Assembly (NCBI GenBank): GCA_947259235.1
Contig: CAMYLL010000072.1
Span: 1 to 9,581 of the forward strand
Direction: 5' to 3'
Origin: an uncultured Pseudodesulfovibrio sp.
GTDB taxonomy: Bacteria; Desulfobacterota; Desulfovibrionia; Desulfovibrionales; Desulfovibrionaceae
Length of the DNA stretch: 9,581 nt
Shown: positions 1-6,580 of the stretch, in pieces
How the letters are laid out: each line of letters opens with the position of its first letter
Numbering within the stretch: position 1 is the first letter of the stretch
Notes under the pieces: generated by a model
Told to the model about the DNA's origin: nothing
Database searches by the model: none
The model's input: only the letters and a program-made list of their open reading frames with translations
Program-made: the position numbers and the translations under genes

Positions 1-472
1 AGTCGACGGTCTTGCCGTCGATGCTGATGATCCGGTCCTGGGGCTTGAAGCCAGCGGCTGCCGCCGGGCTATCGGGCACAACCTCGCCCACCGTGGGCAG
101 GATGACGCCCTGGCCCTGAGCCATGGCCAGGAACCAGTAGATGAGAAAGGCGAGCAGAAAGTTGAAAAGAGGACCGGCCGCCACGACGCACATTCGTTGC
201 CATGCGGGGCGGTTGGAGAAAAGTTCGTTCTCGGGAAAGTCTTCCTCTTCCTCACCCTGTTCCCCGGCCAGTTGCACATAGCCGCCCAACGGGATGGCCG
301 AGAGTTTGTACTCCGTGTGGCCCGACGTGAACCCCGCCAGCCGGGGGCCGAAGCCAAGAGAGAAGGCCTTGACGCCCATTCCGAACAGTCGGGCGACTGC
401 AAAGTGCCCAAGTTCATGGAAAAAAATCAGGCCTCCAAGGGCCAGGATGATTGCGAATGCGCTTGTCAGCAT
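1..472 (-). CDS. rseP: RseP-family site-2 zinc metalloprotease, N-terminal part (cut by window edge)
   Basis: The first 157 codons of an RseP/S2P intramembrane protease; the rest lies beyond position 1. In this family the enzyme cleaves membrane-anchored regulators such as anti-sigma factors within the bilayer. Residues 1-18 form a hydrophobic segment running into HELGH at 19-23, the HExxH zinc motif with catalytic Glu20. A conserved GFGPRL and a PLGGYVQLAGE segment follow. A second membrane segment covers about residues 94-118 (AAGPLFNFLLAF), and a PDZ domain begins near residue 127 (VGEVVPDSPAAAAGF, then QDRIISIDGK). The ATG at 472-470 has AGGA 4 nt upstream, and the protein starts directly with the first membrane helix, as is usual. 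It lies 72 nt after dxr, the normal neighbour order. An acidic run (EEEED, 74-78) precedes the second helix. The family call is secure; the physiological substrate cannot be read from sequence. Confidence 0.95.
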   Translation of the reverse strand, partial: MLTSAFAIILALGGLIFFHELGHFAVARLFGMGVKAFSLGFGPRLAGFTSGHTEYKLSAIPLGGYVQLAGEQGEEEEDFPENELFSNRPAWQRMCVVAAGPLFNFLLAFLIYWFLAMAQGQGVILPTVGEVVPDSPAAAAGFKPQDRIISIDGKTVD

Positions 473-544
473 AGAGTCCTCATGCGGCCGCCCGCTGTTT
501 CTGGTCTGCGGCTCAGGTAGATATAAGCACGTATCCGCGTCAGG

Positions 545-1747
545 CTAGATGCTGTGGCGGATTTTTTCCCGGACCTCGCGGTCCAGTTCGAGAACAGTCT
601 CCGGGGTGGAAACGTCCGTGGCCGCGTGTCGGTCCAGTGCCGCGCCGATTGTGGCCGCGATGTCCGTGAAGCCGATGCGCCCGTCGAGGAATGCGTCCAC
701 GGCCACTTCGTTGGCCGCGTTGAGCACCACGGGGTGGCTCGGCCCGGCGTCAAAAGCCTCCCGCGCCAGCCGCAGGCAGGGAAAGGCTTCCAGGTCCGGC
801 TCCTCGAAGGTCAGGCTCCCTGTGCTGGCCAGGTCCAGCCGGGGGACGTCCACCTCCACGCGGCGGGGGAAGCACAGGCAGTGGGCAATGGGAACCTGCA
901 TGTCGGGCGTGCCAAGGTGGGCCAGCTGGGAGCCGTCCACATACTCCACCAGGGAGTGGATGATGGATTGGGGATGGACCACCACATGAACCATGCTTAC
1001 CGGAAGTCCATACAGGTGACAGGCCTCGATGACTTCGAGCCCCTTGTTCATCAGCGTGGCAGAATCGATGGAAATTTTTGCGCCCATGCTCCAGTTGGGG
1101 TGGGCGAGTGCCTGGGCGCGCGTCACTCCGGCTAGGGATTGCGCGCTCCGGCCCCGGAAGGGACCGCCCGAGGCCGTGAGGATGAGCCGGCTGATTTCCT
1201 CGTCGCGTCCATGGCCCTGGAGCCCCTGGAACAGGGCGTTGTGCTCCGAGTCCACAGGCAGGACCACCGCGCCCGATTCATGGCAGGCGGACCGGATGAT
1301 GTGGCCGCCAAGGACGAGGGATTCCTTGTTGGCAAGGCCGATCATCTTGCCCGCCCGGGCTGCTGCCAGGGTCGGCTCGAATCCGGCCGCGCCGACGATG
1401 CTTGAGAGCACGATGTCGACGCCGTCCATCGCGGCCAGTTCAGTGTATGCCTCAGGGCCCACCAGGAGGGTGGGCGAGTATCCGGCGGGCAGGTTGGCGA
1501 GGAAGTCCCGGCGTGCGGCGTCGGTAAGAACGGCCGCGAAGGGAGGGCGGAAGGTGGCGCACAGCTCGGCCAGGCGAGTGCCGTTGCGTCCGCCCGCCAG
1601 GGCGGTGACGGTGAACAGGTCGCGATGCCTGTCCATGACCTTGAGGGCGCTGGCGCCGATGGAGCCTGTGGCGCCGAGGATGGCCACGGAACGAGGGAAT
1701 TCCGGCAGGGAGGCTGCGGCGGGCCAGAGTGAAATGTATGTCTTCAC
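545..1747 (-). CDS. dxr: 1-deoxy-D-xylulose 5-phosphate reductoisomerase (MEP pathway)
   Basis: A 400-aa cytosolic enzyme (Dxr/IspC) that converts 1-deoxy-D-xylulose 5-phosphate with NADPH to 2-C-methyl-D-erythritol 4-phosphate, the committed step to isopentenyl diphosphate. The NADPH loop GATGSIG is at residues 25-31 and LANKESLV at 138-145. Metal ligands are visible as D166 and E168 in VDSEHN and E238 in MNKGLEVIEA; HPNWSMGAKISIDSAT (216-231) and HPQSIIHS (258-265) are also conserved. The C-terminal helical domain contains NAANEVAVDAFL. The start is GTG (1747-1745), giving about 18 residues before the Rossmann strand, more than the few residues common elsewhere. A GTG at Val21 is possible but has no ribosome binding site and would trim the first strand. 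The gene begins 16 nt after the cdsA stop, with only a weak GGA 6 nt before the start, so coupling to cdsA is likely. Its product feeds the UppS substrate pool. Confidence 0.97.
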   Translation of the reverse strand: MKTYISLWPAAASLPEFPRSVAILGATGSIGASALKVMDRHRDLFTVTALAGGRNGTRLAELCATFRPPFAAVLTDAARRDFLANLPAGYSPTLLVGPEAYTELAAMDGVDIVLSSIVGAAGFEPTLAAARAGKMIGLANKESLVLGGHIIRSACHESGAVVLPVDSEHNALFQGLQGHGRDEEISRLILTASGGPFRGRSAQSLAGVTRAQALAHPNWSMGAKISIDSATLMNKGLEVIEACHLYGLPVSMVHVVVHPQSIIHSLVEYVDGSQLAHLGTPDMQVPIAHCLCFPRRVEVDVPRLDLASTGSLTFEEPDLEAFPCLRLAREAFDAGPSHPVVLNAANEVAVDAFLDGRIGFTDIAATIGAALDRHAATDVSTPETVLELDREVREKIRHSI

Positions 1748-1763
1748 GATCGTTCCGGCCCTT

Positions 1764-2564
1764 CTAGAAGAATTCGTGCATCATGCGAATCAGGCCGTAG
1801 GTCGGCACCACGAGGAGCATGCTGTCCACGCGGTCGAGCAGTCCGCCGTGGCCGGGCAGGATGGCGCTGGAGTCCTTGATGTTCAGGGAACGCTTCAGGG
1901 CGGATTCGAAGAAATCGCCGAACTGGGCGGCCACGTTGAGCGCCGCCCCGAGCAGCAGCCACTGCCACAGTGCGCCGACGCCAAAGGCCAGGCCGAAAGC
2001 GACGGTGGCTAAGGTGCATGCCGCAAGTCCGCCCAGACTCCCGACCCAGGATTTCTTGGGGCTGACCTTGGGCCAGATTTTCTTTGTTCCCCACAGGGAG
2101 CCGCTGTAGAAGGCCGCCGTGTCGGAGATGGCCGCTGCGCCGATGACGAGCAGGATCTCGTAGCGGTTGAAAGTGAGGAAGAAATGGAAATTGAGCGGGA
2201 TGTAAATGAGCCCGGCGAGAAATATCATGCCGGGCTTGAGGGATGTGCTGACGTCTTTGTTGAAGCGGACCAGGAAGAGGGCGGCCGCGGCCCAGAATGC
2301 GGCGATGAGCATCATGGCCGGGTAGCGCAGCTCGTCGGTGGTGAACGCGCCGAGGATCAGGAAGCAGAAGGCCGCGCCCAGGCTCTTGATGGCTCCCATG
2401 CCCGGAAGGGGGCTGAACATTTCGTAGAATTCCCACAGGGTGAAGGAGCAGAACAGGGCAAGGACCGCGAAGAGCACCCATCCCTGGAAGATGAGGGCGA
2501 GGGCCGGAATGGCTGCCAGGCCGACGGCGGTGGCGATCCTTTTCTGGGGTTGGGAAATATCCAT
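1764..2564 (-). CDS. cdsA: Phosphatidate cytidylyltransferase (CDP-diacylglycerol synthase)
   Basis: A 266-aa polytopic inner-membrane enzyme that makes CDP-diacylglycerol from phosphatidate and CTP, the branch point of phospholipid synthesis. Several hydrophobic segments are visible (about residues 12-40, 60-74, 82-99, 111-130, 136-150, 176-212). ISDTAAFYSG (146-155) and SPKKSWVG (168-175) are conserved. The family signature spans residues 221-247: S221, K224, R225, K230, D231, HGG at 239-241, and the metal-binding D244-R-x-D247. The frame is open further upstream, to 2780, but that part overlaps uppS and does not resemble the family. I therefore chose the ATG at 2564-2562, which gives the usual short N-terminus QKRIATAV before the first helix. 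The ribosome binding site is poor: AAGGCG lies about 12 nt upstream, with a TTG between. A 139-nt gap separates it from uppS, unusually wide for this cluster. Confidence 0.95.
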   Translation of the reverse strand: MDISQPQKRIATAVGLAAIPALALIFQGWVLFAVLALFCSFTLWEFYEMFSPLPGMGAIKSLGAAFCFLILGAFTTDELRYPAMMLIAAFWAAAALFLVRFNKDVSTSLKPGMIFLAGLIYIPLNFHFFLTFNRYEILLVIGAAAISDTAAFYSGSLWGTKKIWPKVSPKKSWVGSLGGLAACTLATVAFGLAFGVGALWQWLLLGAALNVAAQFGDFFESALKRSLNIKDSSAILPGHGGLLDRVDSMLLVVPTYGLIRMMHEFF

Positions 2565-2703
2565 AAATGTTTTCAACGCCTTTTCTGAGATTCCCACCGG
2601 CGGCGAGTGACAAATGTGTACGCTATTTGCCGCAAGGGGGCAATACGCACGGGGAATACAATGCCATATCCGGCAGGGGGTTGAATGATCCGGGGCGCAG
2701 TGC

Positions 2704-3414
2704 CTATGCCAGTTGGTCGCCCGTCTTGCCGAACCGGCGCTGGCGACGGGCCAGCTCCGCGAGGGCCTTGTCCAGTTCATCCGGGGTGAAATCCGGCCAG
2801 TAGATGTCGGTAAAGTAGAACTCGGAATAGGCGCATTGGTACAGCAGATAGTTGGAGAGGCGCAGCTCGCCGCTGGTGCGGATGAGCAGGTCCGGGTCGG
2901 GCTGCCCTCCGGTCCAGAGCTCGGCGGAAAAGGCTTCGTCGGTGATCTCTTCCGGCGGCGTTCCCTTGGCGGCCAGGGTCCGGGCTGCGCGCAGAATCTC
3001 GTCGCGCCCCGAGTAGTTGAGGGCGAGGTTGAGGGTCATCTCGCGACATCCCTCGGTCTGGCGCATGACGTGCCGCAGCACCAGGCGCACGGCCATGGGC
3101 ATGTCGTCGATCTCGCCCAGCACCTTGAGCCGGATGCCCTGCTTCTTCAGGCTGAGCTCCTCGCGCTTGAGAAAGGTCGTCAGCAGGTCGAAGAGCGTGC
3201 GCACCTCGTCCTTGGGCCGCGCCCAGTTTTCCTTGGAAAAGGTGTAAAGCGTCAGATGCTTAACGCCCAGTTCGCGGCATCGGGTGACAACGGCGCGAGC
3301 CGCCTCGGTTCCGGCCTTGTGGCCTTCGGTCCGAGGCAGCCCCCGCTGTTTTGCCCACCTGCCGTTGCCGTCCATGATGATGGCGACGTGGGCGGGAATT
3401 ATCGTACTTTGCAA
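2704..3414 (-). CDS. uppS: Undecaprenyl diphosphate synthase (cis-prenyltransferase)
   Basis: A 236-aa cis-prenyltransferase that condenses isopentenyl diphosphate onto farnesyl diphosphate to give the C55 lipid carrier for peptidoglycan and polysaccharide synthesis. HVAIIMDGNGRWAKQRG begins at residue 9, with catalytic D15. LYTFSKENWARP spans 57-67, LNYSGRDEI 132-140, and RTSGELRLSNYL 179-190 supplies diphosphate-binding R179, R185 and S181. The length is normal or slightly short. The start is deduced. The uppS frame is the same as that of frr, which ends at TAG 3429-3427, only 12 nt upstream. The only initiator codon between that stop and the conserved HVAIIMDG block is the TTG at 3414-3412. 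No strong ribosome binding site is present, so reinitiation after frr is likely. The substrate link to dxr downstream is clear. Confidence 0.96.
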   Translation of the reverse strand: MQSTIIPAHVAIIMDGNGRWAKQRGLPRTEGHKAGTEAARAVVTRCRELGVKHLTLYTFSKENWARPKDEVRTLFDLLTTFLKREELSLKKQGIRLKVLGEIDDMPMAVRLVLRHVMRQTEGCREMTLNLALNYSGRDEILRAARTLAAKGTPPEEITDEAFSAELWTGGQPDPDLLIRTSGELRLSNYLLYQCAYSEFYFTDIYWPDFTPDELDKALAELARRQRRFGKTGDQLA

Positions 3415-3426
3415 AAGAGGATGTCC

Positions 3427-3981
3427 CTAGATTTCGAGGATTTCTTTTTCCTTGGCGGCAAAGACGCTGTCGCTCTGCTTGACGTGGTCGTCGGTCAGCT
3501 TCTGCACGTCGGCTTCGCCCTTCTTGAGCTCGTCCTCGCTGATGTCCTTGTCCTTCTCCATCTTCTTGAGCGTGTCGTTGAGGTCGCGGCGGACGTTGCG
3601 GATGGCGATCTTGCAGTCCTCGGTGTATTTTTTGGCGACCTTGACCAGCTCCTTGCGCCGCTCCTCGGTCAGTGGCGGGATGGAGATGCGGATGATCTTG
3701 CCGTCGTTGACCGGGTTGAGACCCAGGTCCGAGGTCTGGATGGCCTTTTCAACCGCGCCGAAAGCGCCCCTGTCCCAGGGCTGGATGGTGATGGTCTTTG
3801 CATCGGGAACAGAGACCGAGGACAGCTGGTTGATGGGCGTGGGAGTGCCGTAGTAGTCGACCACGATGGTGTCGACCAGGGCCGTGGTGGCGCGGCCGGT
3901 GCGCAGCTTGGAAAAATCCTTTTCCAGTGAGCCGATGGCGCCAGCCATGCGTTTTTTGCCGTTGGTGAGCAGGTTTTGCAT
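3427..3981 (-). CDS. frr: Ribosome recycling factor
   Basis: A 184-aa protein of the exact usual length for RRF, which with EF-G splits post-termination ribosomes. The three-helix domain and its small beta domain are recognisable: [31 protein letters not shown] around 26-56, [24 protein letters not shown] (58-81), [31 protein letters not shown] (84-114), then the long helix [16 protein letters not shown] (126-140) and the C-terminal charged helix ending KEKEILEI. The start ATG at 3981-3979 is preceded by AAGGAGG with an 8-nt spacer, the best ribosome binding site in the window. That site lies inside the last codons of pyrH, and only one base separates the pyrH stop from the frr start, so translation is probably coupled. 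Confidence 0.98.
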   Translation of the reverse strand: MQNLLTNGKKRMAGAIGSLEKDFSKLRTGRATTALVDTIVVDYYGTPTPINQLSSVSVPDAKTITIQPWDRGAFGAVEKAIQTSDLGLNPVNDGKIIRISIPPLTEERRKELVKVAKKYTEDCKIAIRNVRRDLNDTLKKMEKDKDISEDELKKGEADVQKLTDDHVKQSDSVFAAKEKEILEI

Positions 3982-3982
3982 A

Positions 3983-4705
3983 TCAGTTTCCTCCTTGAAC
4001 GGTCGTTCCTATGGTTTCGCCATTGGCGGCCTTGCGGATGTTGCCTTCCTCGTAGAGGTTGAAGACAATGATCGGCAGGTTGTTGTCCCGTGCCATGGAA
4101 ATGGCTGTGGAGTCCATCACTCCCAGGCGCTTTTCCAGGGTTTCGAGGTAGGTGACGGTGTCGTACTTGACTGCGTCGGCAAACTTGGCCGGGTCCTTGT
4201 CGTAGACGCCGTCGACCTTGGTGGCCTTGAATATGGCGTCGCACTTGAGTTCCAGCGCCCTGAGGGCTGCCGCGCTGTCGGTGGTGAAGTAGGGGTTGCC
4301 GGTTCCTGCGGCGCAGATGACCACGCGGCCTTTTTCCAGATGACGGATGGCGCGTCTGCGAATGTACGGCTCGGCGACCTCGGCCATGCTGAAGGCGGTC
4401 ATGACGCGGGTGCTGCATCCGTTCTTTTCAAGGGCGTCCTGTACTGCCAGGGCGTTCATGACCGTGGCCAGCATGCCCATGTAGTCGGCTTGGGCTCGGT
4501 CCATGCCCTTGGCGCTGGCGGCCATGCCGCGAAAGATGTTTCCGCCGCCGATGACCAGGGCCACCTGCAGCCCGGTTGCCGATACTTCGGCTATTTCCTT
4601 GGCAAACTGTCCGATGGCTTCAGGTTCGATGCCGAACTTCTGCTCCCCGGCGAGCGCTTCGCCGCTGAGCTTGAGCAAAATCCGCGAATACCGCACGTTG
4701 TCCAT
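3983..4705 (-). CDS. pyrH: UMP kinase
   Basis: A 240-aa bacterial UMP kinase of the amino-acid kinase fold, converting UMP to UDP with ATP; it usually acts as a hexamer controlled by GTP and UTP. Motifs visible: LLKLSGEAL (10-18, with K12), [10 protein letters not shown] (51-60), [20 protein letters not shown] (68-87), [19 protein letters not shown] (132-150), [12 protein letters not shown] (161-172) and [20 protein letters not shown] (197-216). The frame is open upstream to 4774, but I chose the ATG at 4705-4703. It has GAGGTG about 4 nt upstream and gives the normal N-terminus just before the first strand; the longer version would reach the terminator region. It is the first gene after the tsf terminator and ends 1 nt before frr. 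Confidence 0.97.
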   Translation of the reverse strand: MDNVRYSRILLKLSGEALAGEQKFGIEPEAIGQFAKEIAEVSATGLQVALVIGGGNIFRGMAASAKGMDRAQADYMGMLATVMNALAVQDALEKNGCSTRVMTAFSMAEVAEPYIRRRAIRHLEKGRVVICAAGTGNPYFTTDSAAALRALELKCDAIFKATKVDGVYDKDPAKFADAVKYDTVTYLETLEKRLGVMDSTAISMARDNNLPIIVFNLYEEGNIRKAANGETIGTTVQGGN

Positions 4706-4735
4706 TTTCACCTCAAGGTCATTGCGTATTTGATG

Positions 4736-4761
4736 ATGATCCCGCCCACAGGCGTTATCAT
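4736..4761 (-). other. Small hairpin in the pyrH leader
   Basis: On the minus strand this reads ATGAT, AA, CGCC, loop TGTG, GGCG, GG, ATCAT: two perfectly paired segments of 5 and 4 bp separated by a 2x2 internal loop. It sits between the tsf terminator and the pyrH ribosome binding site, about 30 nt before the start codon. It has no T-tract after it, so it is not a terminator. It may be an RNA element affecting pyrH translation, or chance. Pairing is read directly from the sequence; function is unknown. Confidence 0.3.
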
Positions 4762-4771
4762 GTTTCGTGAT

Positions 4772-4800
4772 CAAAAAAAACGGGCCGTGCGGCCCGTTTT
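4772..4800 (-). terminator. Intrinsic terminator after tsf
   Basis: Directly after the tsf stop codon, the minus strand carries a perfect 10-bp stem AAAACGGGCC / GGCCCGTTTT with a 4-nt loop GCAC, followed by a continuous run of eight T (including stem bases, 4780-4773). This is a textbook rho-independent terminator for the rpsB-tsf transcript. On the plus strand the hairpin is also followed by a T-rich tract, but no plus-strand gene precedes it. Confidence 0.9.
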
Positions 4801-4807
4801 CATTTTT

Positions 4808-5638
4808 TTAGTCGTCGCTGTCGGCGTCTTTGCTTGCGCCTTCTCCTAGCGCCAATCGGAAGAAGCTGGCTATCTCAGCCTTGCCGACGATGTCCTTGAT
4901 GGACTTCTTGTCTTCCTTGATGAAGGCCTGCTCCAGGAGGCAGACTTCCTTGTAGTATTTGCTCAGGCGGCCCATGACGATCTTCTCGGCGATCTCGGCG
5001 GGCTTGCCTTCATCCATGGCCTGCTTCATGTAGAGAGCCTTTTCCTTGTCCAGGTTCTCCTGGGGCAGCTCTTTGGGGCTGATGCAGGCGGGGTTCATGG
5101 CGGCGACGTGCATGGCGATGTCCTTGGCCATGGCCTCGTCGTCGGAACCCTTGAGCTCGACGATGGTGCCGAGCTTGTTGTTGGAGTGGATGTACAGGCC
5201 GATCACGCCATCGGTGGCGACCTTGACGAAACGGCCTACGCCCATGTTCTCGCCGAGCTTGGCGAGGAGGTCGGTCACGTCGGCAACCTCGGCGGGCAGG
5301 TCGGCGGCGGAGCCGGTGGTCACGTCAAGACCGGCGATCTTCTCGGACAGGGCCGTGGCGAAAGCCTGGAAGTCCTCGTTCTTGGCAACGAAGTCCGTCT
5401 CGCACATGAGCTCGGAGATGACGACGGTCTTGCCGTCGGGGGAGACGTAGGGAGTGACCAGACCCTCGGAGGTGGCGCGTCCGGCCTTCTTGGCGGCCTT
5501 GGACAGTCCCTTCTCGCGGAGGTACATGACAGCCTTTTCCTCGTCGCCGTTGGACTCGACCAGGGCTTTCTTGCAGTCCATCATGCCTGCGCCGGTCTTC
5601 TCGCGCAGTTCCTTTACCTGAGATGCGGTAATACCCAT
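4808..5638 (-). CDS. tsf: Translation elongation factor Ts
   Basis: A 276-aa nucleotide exchange factor for EF-Tu. The N-terminal UBA-like domain covers about residues 1-52 (ITASQVKELREKTGAGMMDC, KKAL, then YLREKGLSKAAKKAGR). TDFVAKNEDF at 81-90 is the hallmark EF-Tu-contact segment. The core domains follow, with MHVAAMNPA and a C-terminal coiled-coil and module ending in an acidic tail, GASKDADSDD. The ATG at 5638-5636 lies 2 nt after the rpsB stop, and GAGGAG within the rpsB end provides its ribosome binding site, so the two are translated together. The gene is immediately followed by a strong terminator. Confidence 0.98.
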   Translation of the reverse strand: MGITASQVKELREKTGAGMMDCKKALVESNGDEEKAVMYLREKGLSKAAKKAGRATSEGLVTPYVSPDGKTVVISELMCETDFVAKNEDFQAFATALSEKIAGLDVTTGSAADLPAEVADVTDLLAKLGENMGVGRFVKVATDGVIGLYIHSNNKLGTIVELKGSDDEAMAKDIAMHVAAMNPACISPKELPQENLDKEKALYMKQAMDEGKPAEIAEKIVMGRLSKYYKEVCLLEQAFIKEDKKSIKDIVGKAEIASFFRLALGEGASKDADSDD

Positions 5639-5640
5639 GC

Positions 5641-6432
5641 TTACTTCTCCTCGGCAGTGGCCGCGGCCGGAGCCTCGGCTTTTTCTTCGGTTGCGGTTTC
5701 AGCCTTGGGGGCTGCCTTGGCTTCTTCAGCTGCCTTGGCATAGTCCTTCTGCATGGCGGCGCCTTCGATGCAGGCATCGGCCATGTGGGTGGCGAACAGC
5801 TTGATGGCGCGGATGGCGTCGTCGTTGCCGGGGATGATGTAGTCCACCATGTCGGGATCGCAGTTGGAGTCGACGACGGCCACGACCGGGATGCCGAGCT
5901 TGCGGCATTCCTGGATGGCGATGTGTTCGCGCTTGGGATCAATGACAAAGGCGGCCTTGGGCGCGTCGGTCATGTCCTTGATGCCGCCCAGGGCGAGGTT
6001 GAGCTTCTTGACTTCACGGTTCATGCCCACGGCTTCCTTCTTGGTGTAGCGGGCAATGGAGCCGTCCTCGAACATCTGCTCAAGGGTCTTGAGGCGGTCG
6101 ATGGACCGCTTGATGGTCTGAAAGTTGGTCAGGGTGCCGCCCATCCAGCGATGGGTGACGAAGAACATGCCGGCGCGCTGGGCTTCCTGGGTGACGGCTT
6201 CCTGCGCCTGGCGCTTGGTGCCGATGAACAGGACCTTGCCGCCCTTGGCAGCGGTGTCGACGATGAAGTCGTGGGCCGTGGCAAACATCTTGACGGTCTG
6301 CTGCAGGTCCATGATGTGAATGCCGTTGCGGGCGCCGAAGATGAACGGGCGCATTTTGGGGTTCCAACGGCGGGTCTGGTGGCCGAAGTGGACGCCTGTC
6401 TCAAGCATCTGCTTCATAGTAACATAAGCCAT
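5641..6432 (-). CDS. rpsB: 30S ribosomal protein S2
   Basis: A 263-aa S2 protein, one of the last to join the 30S subunit. Recognisable blocks are [18 protein letters not shown] (10-27), [16 protein letters not shown] (31-46), [14 protein letters not shown] (67-80), [18 protein letters not shown] (94-111), [19 protein letters not shown] (158-176) and [15 protein letters not shown] (180-194). After about residue 228 there is an Ala/Glu/Lys-rich tail that looks disordered ([13 protein letters not shown], ending ATAEEK), longer than in the E. coli protein. The ATG at 6432-6430 has AGGAG 7 nt upstream. It is first in the rpsB-tsf pair and is preceded by a structured leader. Confidence 0.98.
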   Translation of the reverse strand: MAYVTMKQMLETGVHFGHQTRRWNPKMRPFIFGARNGIHIMDLQQTVKMFATAHDFIVDTAAKGGKVLFIGTKRQAQEAVTQEAQRAGMFFVTHRWMGGTLTNFQTIKRSIDRLKTLEQMFEDGSIARYTKKEAVGMNREVKKLNLALGGIKDMTDAPKAAFVIDPKREHIAIQECRKLGIPVVAVVDSNCDPDMVDYIIPGNDDAIRAIKLFATHMADACIEGAAMQKDYAKAAEEAKAAPKAETATEEKAEAPAAATAEEK

Positions 6433-6455
6433 GATAATCTCCTGGGTTTTTCGTC

Positions 6456-6517
6456 CATCCCGCGGTCCATGAAGGAGCCCGTGACATCACGGGCCACCCG
6501 GAGTTATGGGCGGGATG
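6456..6517 (-). ncRNA. Structured rpsB leader RNA, candidate S2 autoregulatory element
   Basis: The minus-strand transcript folds into a nested structure. An outer 8-bp stem CAUCCCGC / GCGGGAUG (6510-6517 with 6456-6463) is continued, after a 3-nt bulge, by CCAU / AUGG (6506-6509 with 6467-6470). These enclose an 8-bp hairpin GCCCGUGA / UCACGGGC (6487-6494 with 6477-6484) and purine/pyrimidine internal-loop strands. The element ends 23 nt before the rpsB start, just upstream of the ribosome binding site. No T-tract follows, so it is not a terminator. In E. coli, S2 represses its own operon through the rpsB 5' leader; by position this looks like an equivalent. Pairing is seen directly; S2 binding is inference. 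Confidence 0.6.
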
Positions 6518-6537
6518 TGTGAATTTGAAGTCCGGGG

Positions 6538-6566
6538 TGTCTACCCCATTATTTTATGGAAGGCAA
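6538..6566 (-). promoter_or_regulatory. Candidate sigma-70-type promoter for rpsB-tsf
   Basis: Minus strand: TTGCCT (6566-6561), a 17-nt spacer (6560-6544), then TAGACA (6543-6538). The -35 matches 4 of 6 consensus bases and the -10 only 3 of 6. The predicted start near 6530 would place the transcript just before the leader RNA structure, which makes the location attractive. An alternative -10, TAAAAT (6556-6551), lacks a matching -35. A small GGGGT/ACCCC inverted repeat (6534-6547) overlaps the site. Confidence 0.3.
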
Positions 6567-6580
6567 GGGGCGATGCGTGA

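Noticed and set aside
467..484. Short ATG frame of five codons overlapping the rseP start
   Set aside because: It contains the rseP ribosome binding site and is too short for a leader peptide with any visible regulatory logic.
1744..2613. 289-codon minus-strand frame overlapping cdsA in another frame
   Set aside because: The Arg/Pro/His-rich translation is typical of an out-of-frame reading, and cdsA in the other frame carries the full family signature.
2713..3930. 405-codon open frame on the plus strand, antisense to uppS and frr
   Set aside because: It is the mirror of two certain minus-strand genes in GC-rich DNA. The translation is Val/Gly/Leu-rich with no recognisable motif.
4706..4774. 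Longer start for pyrH at 4774
   Set aside because: It would add 23 residues unlike the family and ignores the good ribosome binding site before the ATG at 4705.
4706..4776. Promoter for pyrH downstream of the terminator
   Set aside because: TTGATC and GATAAC occur but not with suitable spacing or partner elements, so no promoter is called.
3866..4849. 327-codon plus-strand frame opposite pyrH
   Set aside because: Antisense to pyrH, the terminator and the end of tsf. It runs through the terminator hairpin, and its composition reflects third-position GC bias.
6534..6547. GGGGT/ACCCC hairpin as a terminator of the glycosyltransferase gene
   Set aside because: The stem is only 5 bp and no T-tract follows on the minus strand.
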